Part shown: positions 10,150 through 21,781 of the stretch, piece by piece
How the letters are laid out: every line of letters begins with the position of its first letter
Position numbering within the stretch: the first letter of the stretch is position 1
Origin: Trichopria drosophilae
Taxonomy: Eukaryota > Arthropoda > Insecta > Hymenoptera > Diapriidae
Assembly (NCBI GenBank): GCA_030407085.1
Contig: CM059584.1
Coordinates: 145,070,001 to 145,134,000, forward strand
Length of the DNA: 64,000 bases
Direction of reading: 5' to 3'
Translations under genes and position numbers: made by a program
Notes under the pieces: model-generated
Databases searched by the model: none
The model's input: the letters and a program-made list of their open reading frames with translations, nothing else
What the model was told of the DNA's origin: nothing

Positions 10150-13100
10150 AACATAAGTGTACGTTTACTGTTGTAGTGTGATATATTACAGAATAATGTA
10201 ATGGTAATATAACTATAATGTTATACTGTAATATTTTATCGAGTAATATAACTGTTGTATTATTGTAATGTTAGAGTGTAATATATTACTGAATAGAACC
10301 GTGTTATTCCAGTAATAATGGCGTGTGATATATTACTATGCAATATTTCCGTGTTACCATATAATGCATCATTTCTAAAGTTAAAACAAATACAAATAAA
10401 GTAATCTAAAGGTAGTACAAAGTGTTATATTGGGATATATGCCAGAGTAATATAACATAAAGTCCCATCTTTTCATAAATTTGATATATTTTCCTGTAAT
10501 GTACCCTAAACATTACACTAATGTTTCTGTGTAATATATGATAATATTACCCATGTAGCGGGAAATCATTTAGGAATATTAGCGAATATTTCTAAAATAT
10601 TACCAAATGAACATGCATCTTACTGCAATAACGATAATATTGCACTGTAATATATTGCATAGTATGATTGCTGCAATATTATCGGAATATGACAGTGTTA
10701 ACACCTATATTGTGTTATCGCACAATAACATATTACACTACGTCATTTCTGTAGTGTATCGAATATAATATATTGTAATATATCTGGCATGAGCAATGCA
10801 TAAATATTACAATTATATTACAGTGTAATATATTACTCTGTAATTTTACTATAGTGTTACGGTTACATTATCTGATAACAAAGAGCATTGCAACAGGACC
10901 GTTATATTACGGTTGCCTTACGCAGTAATACATCATTTTAATATTACGTAACATTACAAGTATTAGGATTATATTGTACTATAATATATCACTCATGAAT
11001 GTGTCATTAAGAATGCAGGTATCTATTACACTGTCATATACCATTCTGTAATATTACGTAAATATAATATGGTAATATATTAACATTTTAGTAATATTTC
11101 AATTATATTACACTTAAATATATCACTTCATAACATTACAATTGTATTACGGATATATATACAAAGTAATTGCATTGAAATGTAGTAATATTAAGGTTAT
11201 GTTACGCAGTTATAAGTATTATACAATGTGATATTGCAGTGACATTACGGCATAACTCAGTATATAAGCTCCAAAGGTGTCTCATTCGCCTCAACAATGC
11301 ACATAATATTATGGTCATATTACTGTAATATTACAGGTAAATTATCCTGCATCTTTCTTGCAAGCGATAGAGATTTAACATATAATATTACAGTCATGTT
11401 GCAGAAAGTTTGAACATTACAGAAGGATAAGAGTAATATCACAATGTATTATATGTCACTGAAACATAAGATAAGAGTTATTTTGCCCTTGTAATATATT
11501 GTAGTGAAATATTACACTAAAATAACAGTGATATTACTCTGTCATATATTACACTGAAATTTTACGGAGACATTACTGCAATAGAACTGTAATTATCACA
11601 GAAATATTACTGTAACGTACTTGTAGTTGTCATAATATAGATACCGTATTACTGCTGTATCGTCGTTTCAGTGCAATGTATTGCAGTGAAATAAAATCGT
11701 ATTGTTTCTGCGATATCGAAGTGAAATATATTACTGTTCTATTTTCCTGTAATATATCTGGGATTACCAGATAATGTATGCTTTCGATATTAGAAGGTAA
11801 TCCAAATACAACGTGGAATTGTGATAATATACCAGCGTAATGCGTAATATAATGTCGGAGCATTTCTTAAATTTGATGCATTACTCTTGGAATATTACAC
11901 TAATGTTTCAGTGTACTATATTACTACGTATTATTACTGTAATAATGCCGAAATGTTCCATGTCATTTATGAATGCCCCATAGATGAGTAATATTACTGT
12001 GATATTACTACGTATCATATTATTACTTATTGCCACAATAACATACTTTACTGTTACAATGTCATATATTATGAAATACTCTAATCATAATATTACTATA
12101 CCGCCGTAGTGTAATATATTACAATGTGATATCATCGCAATATCAACGCGTCATTAAAGTGATATATAACCGTACTATTGCTACTTTGCTTCAGTGTAAT
12201 ATATTACAGGGTAATAGAACCGTATTACTCTGTGACGTAACCGGAATATTACAATAATGTTTCAGAGTACTATGTTACTACGTACTATTACGCTAATAAT
12301 CTCGAAATTTCTGTGTACTTTATTAACATTCAATAGAAGGGCAATATTACATTGATGTTACTACTTATAGCAACCATATTGTGCTTTACTATTGAAATAT
12401 AACATATTATGAAATACTGTAATCGTAATATTGCAATGTAATATGTTTGCAATATCACAGCATCATTCGAGTGATATATAAGTGTACTATTACTGCTTCG
12501 TTTCAGTATAATATATTATAGTGCAACAGAACCGTAGTGTTCCTGTGATATTGACACGGAATATGTTACTATACAGAATTTCCCTGCATATCTGCAGGCA
12601 TGTAAGATATTTTTTCGTATTATAGTTTTTCGTAATCTGAAGGTAATACAAAGTGACATTGTGAATCGTTCCAGTGTAATATAACATGATATCGTAGTTT
12701 TTGTTGAATGTGATATACATTAGAACTTCACTTTACTGTCCTACTCGGGGTTTTACCTATTTTTGCACTTTGTTATCACTTTGTTAACCGAAAAATGTGC
12801 ATCGTTTCTTGCCGATCTTCCAGCGGACACAATAGGCACGACACTGGAATTACGAAAGAGGAACGAAGAACTAACTATACCTGCGCTAAATACGTGAAGG
12901 GAATCTCGCTAATAATGTGAAGGCGCTAACAATAAAGTGAAGGACAATAAAGTGAAGTTCTACTCTGTGCTATAATCGGAATATTACACTAATGTTTGAG
13001 TGTACTAAATACTGCGTATTATTACCGTATAATGCCAAAAATTATCCATGTCATTTATTAATGTCCAATAGACGGATAATATTAATATTCTACTATAATT

Positions 13101-13380
13101 ACTATGTATTATAATAGTACTTATAACACAACCAGAACAAATTGTAATGGTGGTGTGATATATTACGAAATAATGTTGTAGCGTGATGCGTTATCGTGTA
13201 GTATATTATAGTGTAATAGAACTGTATTATTTCTGCGATAATGATGGGTAATACTATTGTGCAGTATTTCCGTTATATATATATAGTGTTGCCACATAAT
13301 ATTACTGCGTAATATTATCATAATATTACGCTAACGTGACGTTCTGATATATTACACTGCAATGTAATTTACATTATGCA
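10150..13380. repeat. 3.2-kb field of a self-complementary GTAATATTAC-type word
   Basis: For more than 3 kb the sequence is dominated by variants of GTAATATTAC and GTAATATATTAC, with AC(A/T)GTAATA linkers, on both strands because the word is its own reverse complement. Variants occur every 10-40 bases. Longer blocks also recur, for example ATGTTTC(A/G)GTGTACTATATTACTACGTATTATTAC near 11901, 12262 and 12985, and GAAATACT(G/C)TAATCATAATATT near 12073 and 12412. These indicate larger units of a few hundred bases that were themselves amplified. No gene is present; the 76-77-codon minus frames are chance. A MITE has inserted at 12721-12962. Confidence 0.8.
12721..12962. mobile_element. TA-flanked MITE inserted in the GTAATATTAC field
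   Basis: TA at 12721-12722 and 12961-12962 flanks a 238-bp element. Its left end reads GAACTTCACTTTACTGTCC and its right end is the inverted GGACAATAAAGTGAAGTTC (one mismatch in 19). GTGAAGG/GTGAAGTT words are repeated just inside the right end. The TA duplication and short inverted ends fit a Tc1/mariner-type non-autonomous element. Its composition differs sharply from the surrounding array, so it arrived after the array formed. Confidence 0.8.
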
Positions 13381-13564
13381 TTTTACTAATAGATTTGTTA
13401 ACCCTTTAACGCCGGGATGGTCGTTTAAAATTATTTTCAACGTTAATTTTTTATGTTACTACGAATTTTAAAAAAAAGGATAAACAAAAATATGTATTTT
13501 CTTTGGATATTAGTCAAATGTTTTATTATTTCCATGTGTATTTATGGAAAAATAATATACATGT

Positions 13565-13750
13565 AGTCGATCCGTGAGAAAGGAAGGGGTACCGTCTCGT
13601 TCCACCCGAAAGAGCACGTGCTCGCTCCCAATGCAAAATCGGCATTATTCGCAATCCCACGGGAAAAGTGATGCCGGAGCAAAGAACGCTAGGAATTCGC
13701 CCGATAACAGGACCTTGTTCGCCTCCTCACTCGTGACGGAATGAAGGCAT
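13565..13750. other. GC-rich unexplained patch
   Basis: About 190 bases are much richer in GC and CpG than the flanks (for example CCGTCTCGTTCCACCCG and GCCCGATAACAGGACC). I find no open exon with family similarity and no tRNA fold. It could be a decayed transposon interior, a conserved non-coding element or an unrecognised exon. Confidence 0.3.
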
Positions 13751-13970
13751 ATATATCATGTTTATATGTTTATTTGGAATTTTCTCTGTAAACAATCGTC
13801 TCCACGGGGGGCTTGAGCATTTTTTAATTAAAGGCACCTCCGCTTTTCTTTTTTTATTCGTTTCTATGACTTCTTAAAACAAGTTTTAATGCAAAATGAG
13901 CCTGAGTTTCTTTATGTAGTGTTTCATTCAATCTCTGGTAAATGATTTATACTAAACTTGAACTTGACAT

Positions 13971-15156
13971 TTAACCCCTTCGCTGCGGCGAGAATTTCAC
14001 AAAAAGTGCCCAAAATGCGGGAAAAAAAATTTGGTTAGATTTTACTGCAACTTGGTGTATAGGGGTTTCTTGGGACGCCGATTACGAATTTGAAGTCAGA
14101 TTTCGAAAATTTAAAATGGCGGATTCAATATCGCGGGCAAATTTTCTAAATACCAATCATTCCCCTGACACTTGTTACTCAGAGGTTTTCGGGGTCGCTG
14201 ATTACGAATCTGAAGTTACATTTTTAGAAAATTCAAAATGGCGGATTCAATATGACGGACGTCATAATCAAAATTCGAACTGATTACGAATCTTATATCA
14301 GTTTTTGCATTACAATATTACGGCAATTTGTTATTCATATGTAAATAATGCTGCTCGTGGCAGGTTGGCAGTAGAAACACTCTCGTGATTATTTATAGAA
14401 TATTTATACCGAATTTTGTATTTTTCTCAAAAACTTCTTCGATTCTGCAACTACAAATCTATATTTTTAGTTTTTTTAGATATTTTACAGAGTTTATTAT
14501 CTATCCAGATTATTCCGTGTAAATTTCAAAATTTTGTTATGTACTCCTGAGTTATCGTGTTACATGTGGGAAAAAACACAGATTTCTAGAGTTCAATATG
14601 TTACAGTTTTTATTTTTAAAACAATTTTAAACAAAAATGTATAAAAACAGAAAAAAATTGCACTTTGAAGACCTTTCTCCAACCTCCTCATAGTAAAATG
14701 TGTAAGTACATATTGTATATCGAAGTTAACGGGGAAGGCTAACATTAACTGGCGGTATTGGATCCGCCATTTTGAATTTTCAAAATATATCATCAGATTT
14801 GTAATCGGCGACCTCGAAAACCCCTGAGTAGCAAGTTTCATACGATTTCATTAATTTTTAATGCAGAAATTGACCTAATACGGCGACATAGCTCATGACA
14901 AAGATTTTTACAAAATCGTAAAAACAACATATTTTAAGAGTTTGTATCTTTTTTTTGACAACATTTTTTTGAAAAAGGACAACGGCATGTTGTTCGGTAT
15001 ATCTTAGGCTGGCTAGAAATGTTCAAGTTTTCAAATTGGATATATTATTGACTTCATTAGACTAATTTATGTCATGACAAAGATTTGCGTTTTTGCCGCA
15101 GTCAGAGAAAAGTCCTAAATGACAAAGATCTTTGTCATCCGCAGCGAAGGGGTTAA
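13971..15156. mobile_element. TTAA-flanked piggyBac-type non-autonomous element
   Basis: TTAA at 13971-13974 and 15153-15156 flanks perfect 14-bp inverted ends CCCCTTCGCTGCGG (13975-13988 and 15139-15152). TTAA targets with CCC-starting ends are typical of piggyBac-superfamily elements. The 1.2-kb interior has no transposase. It contains direct copies of an ATGGCGGATTCAATAT..CGATTACGAAT..GAAGT block (near 14080-14130 and 14195-14260) and an inverted copy near 14750-14835, so part of it can fold back. A perfect 20-bp palindrome (ATGACAAAGATC and its mirror) lies at 15119-15138, close to the right end. The 82-codon minus frame at 14593-14841 is inside the element and not recognisable. Confidence 0.8.
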
Positions 15157-15387
15157 TAAATACATATAGTATGAAACATCAGTGTTAATATTGGATTCTG
15201 ATACCGATTCCAACAGATTCTGTTCATACTGGAATGAACAGGATTTTTAATCATCCTTATTTCAATAATTTGTTTCTTGACCGCTAGTAATAATTAGTTT
15301 GAAAAATCTGTTAGAGATTTTTTCAAGAAGATTCTTGGTAAGGTCGCTCCCATTAAAAAAGAAATTAAAAAAAATACAAAATTTATT

Positions 15388-15423
15388 GACGTTTCGGCGG
15401 CATAATGTGCGCCCTTGATGAAC
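15388..15423 (-). other. Degenerate hammerhead-like motif
   Basis: Read on the minus strand, GGGCG..(loop)..CGCC is followed by GAAACGTC, the stem II/GAAA/cleavage-site arrangement seen at two better sites in this window (29.7 and 57.7 kb). The expected CTGANGA is replaced by TTCATCAAG, so the catalytic core is broken. It is probably an old Penelope-like element relic. Confidence 0.3.
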
Positions 15424-15706
15424 AAAATTCTGTTCATAATTGATAAGCGTTTTTTGTAGTTTATATTTTGAACACGCCTATTTGAAATCGGAATGTACCG
15501 ATTCCAACAAAAGAAATCCAAAATAGGCATTTAATACTCGTCTAGAATGTTCAAAGCACTTCTCTTTGAAATTTTAATTCTTAATGTACTTTCCACGAGT
15601 ATGAGTATTACTGTCATTGTTAAGTTCACTGATTGGTTATATTAATAAACAAGAATTTTGGAATCCTCCTCCGCTATTGGCACCGAACTTTGCCACATGG
15701 ATGTGA

Positions 15707-16006
15707 CCATTTCACACGGACAATCTCTTGATTTTGTATAAATTCGTCAAGTGCTTCAAACGTTCAGGACGAGTAGTAAATGCCAGTTTTGGATTTTACT
15801 TGGATTGTCATTATACTGCATTTATAACGGAATTTCAAGAAAGTTATGTCGATATGCAAATCACTACAACACCAAATATACAAGTAGTTTTTTGCCATGT
15901 ATCCTATTACTGTAACAAATCGCAAAGAGGACTTGAATATTTTAGTGACAAAGTCATGGAATCGGTAGTTTCCGGAGGAATAAATAATAAAATTACATCT
16001 AAATAA
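15707..16006 (+). other. Unidentified open frame of about 99 codons
   Basis: The frame is open from 15707 to a TAA at 16004 and contains a fairly coding-like stretch (for example GFYLDCHYTAFI and SYVDMQITTTPNIQ). No in-frame ATG precedes most of it, no splice acceptor is obvious at its start, and I recognise no domain. It could be a fragment of an old gene or transposon, or chance. Confidence 0.15.
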
Positions 16007-16009
16007 TTA

Positions 16010-18280
16010 ATTTCTTTTCTGTAACATAAAATATCTCTTATGTTCTAGTCTAATCTTATTTTCTTAAGTTATTTTAGTTCAATCCATAAATTTTTTTCGT
16101 GTTATGAAACATTCCATACTTTCCATTGTCTAAATTCTTTATTCGAATCGAGTTAAAATTAATTCTTTTCATTGTAGTTAATCGTTTGAAACTTGATTAA
16201 GTTGTAGCTCATTATAATCGCCAAATTTCTTTCTGAAACCTCTTCAGATATGCGAACAATAAAAAATCAGGGTCAAATTTGATCGAATATTAGGAGGCGG
16301 AAACAAATGGAATCATAAATCCTTACCATCGTTTTCATTAACTAATTGATTTGTTCATTGCCTTCTTATAAGACAAGATTTTTATCTATGTATGGCGTTT
16401 TCTTCTTAATCGAACTATTCAATTGATCCTCTAATACAACATACAGAAAATTCGGTTCTCGAAACTATGAAATTTTGACATATGGCTGACTGGTATTATC
16501 GAAAAACAATAACTACACACCGCGCCATCTGGATGTCATTCTCGCGACTTGATGGCCCTTAAGTGGGGCAAAATATGCATAATATTTTTAAACACTTCAA
16601 ACTGTTCCTTCAAAATCTCCATAGAGTTACTTAAATTAATTATTAGTTATGTAATAAAAGACCATCAAAACGGCTTAGAAATTTATTAGTATTGTACAAT
16701 AACTCATTCCACGTTGTACAAGAACGACTTGTTCTGTATCTGCTATTTTTAACTTTTTCATTCGAATATTTGATTAGAATTAAAAGTTTTCACTTAATTT
16801 CAAATAGCATGATACAATAGAATCCAATAGTGATTGATGTAACATAATTCAATGGCCATCGTAGCTACGACGAAAATAATTAAGTACTAATAAACATACG
16901 AGGTCAATTTAAAAAAAAACTAACGATCAATAAACTCTGGAGACAAAATTCAGGGACTACAAAAAACGGAGGTCAATCTCCTTTTCTCTTTTCTGGAGCT
17001 GATAACAAATACAATTAAAAGTTTAATTTGGTTTATTTTTTCCGCTTGTACTTTTACATACGATTTTGTTTGCCAAGGTTTTTATTGTTCATGACTACTG
17101 GGATTTACAACGGTAATTAACTAACAAAAATTCTAAGCTTTAGAAAGGAATTAGTATCGTGACGATTCAATTTTGTTTTTCGTCATTGGGCTTAAAAACT
17201 TTATCGAAATGTTTTTCTTTTTATAATGTTGGGAAAGTTTACATTAAGTATACTTTTGATACCTATAATATGTTCCTAACGTAAATTTACGTACATTCCG
17301 AACGACAACATTTTTAAAGTTGAATGCTGTGCATTAAGTTGCCTTTTATCCATTTCTAAAAGGAGATATTATATATAGCAATATTTTTTTGTAGCATTTC
17401 GTAATATTTGTAACTTTGCAGTTCCTGCTGACGTGAAGCAAATTATGCATTACAGTCTCGTTTATTATATGATTTTCGAGCTGTGAAGTTACTCGACAGT
17501 TCCATGCGGTTCACCAATTTGAACTAAAATCAGTATCACCACGCATAATTTTAAAAAGTTATATACACTTTCGGGAATGATTTTAATATATTTATTGTTA
17601 TTTTTCTTATTCAATGTGAACAATGTTTAGAAAATGAATGATTCTGTTAGTTCTTTAACTAAAACTAGAAACGTGCTTTTTACTTTTTGTATGTTTTTAC
17701 TAACTAAGCGAGTGGTATGAAACTATCGTCTATATGTTGCTTTTAAATTTTCATAAGATTCCAAGTTTCTCAGTTGGTATTACACATAAATACAAATATA
17801 TATTATGCTTATTAAACCCTATTTATTTTCCTACTTACTAAAACCGTTTTAAATGAGCAAAGAAGAAAACTTATTCAAAAAATAATTTATTGTACGTACT
17901 GAGGCATAAAGATTACAGGAGTAGCAACACGTCAAAGTGTCTTCGTTTTACAATGAACAGATAAGCTATTACTGTTAGAACGAAGTGAACTAAGGAATCT
18001 AAATGAGAGATAAGACCAATGTACAATCAAACTTTCAATATCAATGGAAGGTTTGGGTTCGATTTACATCGTAATATTACACAGTCAGTTTTTCGTATTT
18101 CTCAATGAAAACTAATGGCTACAGTTTTTAATGCATAGTTAAATTCAGTTAAATGAACTTTCAAGTTTTCATTTCGCTAACTATACTTTCATTTCGACTG
18201 ACTCCTTTACGGTCATATAATACAATTGACTATTATAACAGTTTCGCCTAATTACACCCACAAAGAAATTGGCGTATTTA
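16010..18280. other. AT-rich non-coding stretch, nothing recognised
   Basis: No gene, RNA or ordered repeat could be supported here. Confidence 0.5.
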
Positions 18281-18282
18281 AC

Positions 18283-18990
18283 AAATAACCTCAAAAACCC
18301 GTAAAAAACGCATTTTTATGACGATATATGCTTAAAAGGGAAACAATATGACTTTTGTCAAGTTGAGAATGAATTAATCTTATATGTTTTGACCTGTTTA
18401 CTATCAAACGCCAAGAGAATCGGCAAGGGTCGCTATGTAATAGAAAAACCATAATTATGGATTTTCCCAGGTTGAGAACACATTAAGCACACAAATGCCA
18501 GTTTTTTCACACTGCAGCTAAAATTTGTTTTTATATAGTGCCAAAGTATTCAATGGACGAATACAACTTTATTTTATAACTATGACGAGGAACTGACCAC
18601 TGTATTACGACATCTAAATATTGGAATAAATGCAAGTTTAATTCATCCGCCAAAAATTCAAAGTTTTTCTTATTTATTTTGTCTCAAAAACATCGCAAAA
18701 ATCGGAAGATTAGAAAAGATTAAATGTATTTTCACTTTCGCGACATCATAGTATATGTTAAAATCCATTTTTCGGAATTTTATTTTTGTCTATTACTAAT
18801 GTACTTCTTTTAGCTCATTTTTATATTGTTCTAATTATGCACAAGAGGACAATATTTATAATTACGCGATTCACGTTCAGCGAATCAAAAAAGATGAGAT
18901 TAATGTTTTGTCATTTAGAGGAAAGTCATATGCTTTCTCTTTTTAACCTATAACGCTATATAGATTTTAACACGGGTTTTGAGGTTATTT
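18283..18990. mobile_element. Foldback element with about 90-bp inverted arms
   Basis: The left arm (18283-18375) begins AAATAACCTCAAAAACCCGT and includes CAATATGACTTT. The complement of the right arm (18895-18990) begins AAATAACCTCAAAACCCGTG and includes GCATATGACTTT, in the same order and spacing. The interior of about 500 bp is AT-rich without coding capacity. No clear target duplication is seen. A partial extra copy of the GAGGTTAT..TGAAAT end lies at about 19116. Confidence 0.65.
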
Positions 18991-19269
18991 ATGAAATATA
19001 CCTTCATTTTTTATAGAAGAATATCTGGAAATAATGCGGGCTTTATTCAAGAAAAGTCATATTACACCTTTTTAAACTTTACATCACTATCAAAGCTAAT
19101 TTTCTATGAATGTTTGAGGTTATGTCTGAAATTTTGCCAGCAACCCCCATTTTTTACTGGAGATTCCTATTTTGTAGCTCAAAATACATCATACCCAACC
19201 CCAGCACAGAAGGGAACAATTTTTTTGTTGGTTAACAACAGAGCTATCCTTAGTATAAAATAGTTGTTT

Positions 19270-21175
19270 TTACTACTCTCCATTCATATTAAAATAAAAA
19301 ACACGTATACAATAATTTTGACTTTGCAGAATTAAAACAAAATATTCTACCTGATTTCAATAATAATTGATGGAAAATTTTCATATGGAATTACTATGTG
19401 GTATTATTATATCTTTGTTTTTTTATAAATAATATTGTGTACTATTATATTTTGTTTTTTTTTTGCATTTTTTAATTTTATACGAGAGCATAATAATATT
19501 CAGAACTGTAATGGTAAAACTTTTTTTAGTTTTGCTCTCGGTGTATTCTTCAATTTTATATGGCGTCTTATTTTCATGTATCAAAATGTTGATCAAAATT
19601 GAGAATGACTTAGAATTACTCAAGTTACTGCTTCTTTCGTTTTTCTAAAGTTCTGAATAATTTTTTATAATGAATAATTTTCAATACCTGAATGGGTATT
19701 TGTTATGTAATTTTAAATGCTATTGCATTAGGTAAGACTGAAATATTATGCGGAAAAAATTCTTCCGTTCCAATATACTTGTGGAAATGTGAATCATTTT
19801 GAATTTTAATAATTAATTAGTTGTTCAACTGAACTTGAACTTATCAACTCTGCGTTGAGAAAAAACTTGGTAATATTGACTAAGTATGTATGTTAGCAGC
19901 CAACTACATTTCAGTTGAATGTTATTGAATCTGATGATTTAGTAGGAAGTAATACTGAATAGTTGTATTTACTAAATACTTAGGTGCTAATCGGCAACAA
20001 CATATTTAGACAATATTGCTATTTTTTTCAGTATATGCTGGAATTCCCAATCCAGCAAACGGAAATGGATTAAATGAATTGAAAATTGTTGTCCCAATTA
20101 CATGTCGCAGATGCCATTAAGGCGCCATTAATGATTTTAAAAAATCGAACGAGAAAATAAAGGGCTGATCAAAAAGACGCTATTAATACCTTTTGAAAGG
20201 GTCTGCATTATCATTTTTAATTTAAAAAAAAACGCGATTCTTGCGAAAAATTTATAATTTTTTTAAAACGCCAGCGAATATGACCATTAAAGTAACCGTT
20301 AAGGTCACTGTCAAGGTCAAAACCTTTTTTTTTCAATTTAGATACATTTTCCCTGCAAAAATAGCAGAATTTTCAGCATTTTTATTTAAATTTCTTCAGT
20401 TTTTTTTTAATAACACTAAGTATCAGTTATTTCGTGGATCTGGATAAATTCACACGTATCCTGAAACAAGTACGTGTAAAATGAGAGGTCGTGCGATTAA
20501 TCATCATGTCCCGTTGGACTGCTAAAAATTCTGAACGAAACAAATTTAGAAAAAATATAAAATGACGAATATCTCCAAAATGGAGAGGGATAGAAAAATT
20601 CTATGAACTAATTTGGATTCAGCACCCAAAAATGTGTCAAAAAAGTATACCTGCATCTGTAATGATTTTTCAGTGTTGACCAGTGTAATTTGGAACTCAT
20701 GAGACAGAAATGCATACGCATCGTAATTGGCCCCGAGTTCTAAAATATGTCAAGCGCTCGCAACGCCATCGATCTGCAGGAAAAAGTATTGCAAGGATTT
20801 ATTCAAGAAATGTTGTTGACCTAAACTTTTCCTTTTATCAGTAAATGTATAAAAAGTATTAAAAATTGTATCAAAAAGAGTTTTTAAAGGGTACGTGCAC
20901 AAGATTCTAGCGAACTGGATAGGCGATCATGAATGCACAAAATGTTTATCGGACTATTACCAGATCTACTAGAAATGTTAAGATATAATCTCGACTTATT
21001 TTTAGCCATTGAAATGCAATGGCAGTACAAATTTTTCCATATTTTACGTTTTGTGACAAATCATTTAATGAAAGATTATTTACACCACTTTGATACCCTT
21101 TCTGCGTGGATCTATATTCAATATACCAAATATTGGTAAATATCCATTTTTTTCAATGCATCCTTCTGCACTGGA
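19270..21175. other. Upstream flank of the Chd64-like gene, mostly AT-rich
   Basis: No exon is supported. The one notable site is a pair of AAGGTCA nuclear-receptor half-sites at 20299-20319. Low-complexity TTAGTA-type words occur near 19860-19990. Confidence 0.4.
20299..20319 (+). promoter_or_regulatory. Paired AAGGTCA nuclear-receptor half-sites
   Basis: TTAAGGTCA and TCAAGGTCA are spaced 10 bases apart in the same orientation, 1.4 kb upstream of the Chd64-like start codon. TCAAGGTCA is the classic extended half-site of monomeric receptors of the FTZ-F1 and ERR type. Two in a row are more suggestive than one, but there is no evidence of occupancy here. Confidence 0.3.
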
Positions 21176-21179
21176 TCAT

Positions 21180-21727
21180 GAACCGTGAGAGGTGTAATTA
21201 TTGGAATTCCTGGTGAGTAGTATACCGAATAACGAGCATAGTAACCTGGGATAAACAGCTATCAAAGATGACGAAACGACTGATCGGCGAACAATGTAGA
21301 ACGGCGAAATCCTATATGACGATCATGACGTCATCGTCCGGACATTTTGGAGTACCGGAGAACGGCGAGACTCACGTGGTACCACGAAAACTCAATGGTA
21401 CACCGGGGGAGTGAGGGGACAGAATGGACCTACCGGGGACAGAGATAAGACGATCCAGGGACCGTGAGAGAGAGAGAGGGAGAGTCGGCCGTTGGGTGAC
21501 CCGTGATGGGTCACACACCGGGGTACGGGGGAGCGGGGGGCCAACATCGGCGTCGTCGTCAGGGATCCCTCCTTCTCCGTTCCAGGGTTCCAGCAGTCCA
21601 AACGCGAACGTCGAAGAGCTCACGTCTTGTTGGAGTGTGCATCGTATCCCTCGTATCCATCGCGGTTACCAACCACCTGTTCAAACCCAGTGTTGTTTTT
21701 TTCCAGTCGTGAGTTTGGCAAACGAAA
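21180..21727 (+). promoter_or_regulatory. CpG/GC-rich promoter and 5' leader of the Chd64-like gene
   Basis: About 550 bases just upstream of the first coding exon are far richer in GC and CpG than anything within several kb, as expected of an insect promoter/first-exon region. The last in-frame or out-of-frame ATG before the start codon lies near 21503, so a transcript beginning downstream of about 21510 would have no upstream ATG. A pyrimidine tract followed by CAG at 21704-21706 looks like a splice acceptor, so the last leader exon may begin at 21707. No TATA box stands out. The three open frames here (largest 114 codons at 21424-21768) are GC-driven and overlap the leader. Confidence 0.55.
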
Positions 21728-21781
21728 ATGGCAGCAAACAGAGCCGCAAAATCCGGATTCGCCGCTGAGGCTCAACGTACA
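21728..21781 (+). CDS. Chd64: Chd64-like coding exon 1 (residues 1-18)
   Basis: This 54-base exon starts at ATG with context AAAATGG and ends ACA before a strong GTGAGT donor. It encodes the N-terminal tail before the CH domain. The phase is 0, matching exon 2. Confidence 0.88.

Noticed and set aside
10150..13380. CRISPR-like or ordered direct-repeat array
   Set aside because: There are no fixed repeat and spacer lengths, the word is palindromic and spacing varies freely, and the window is eukaryotic.
21424..21768. 114-codon frame upstream of and overlapping the Chd64-like exon
   Set aside because: It overlaps the first coding exon out of frame and is Arg/Gly/Pro/Ser-rich as expected from GC-rich leader DNA.
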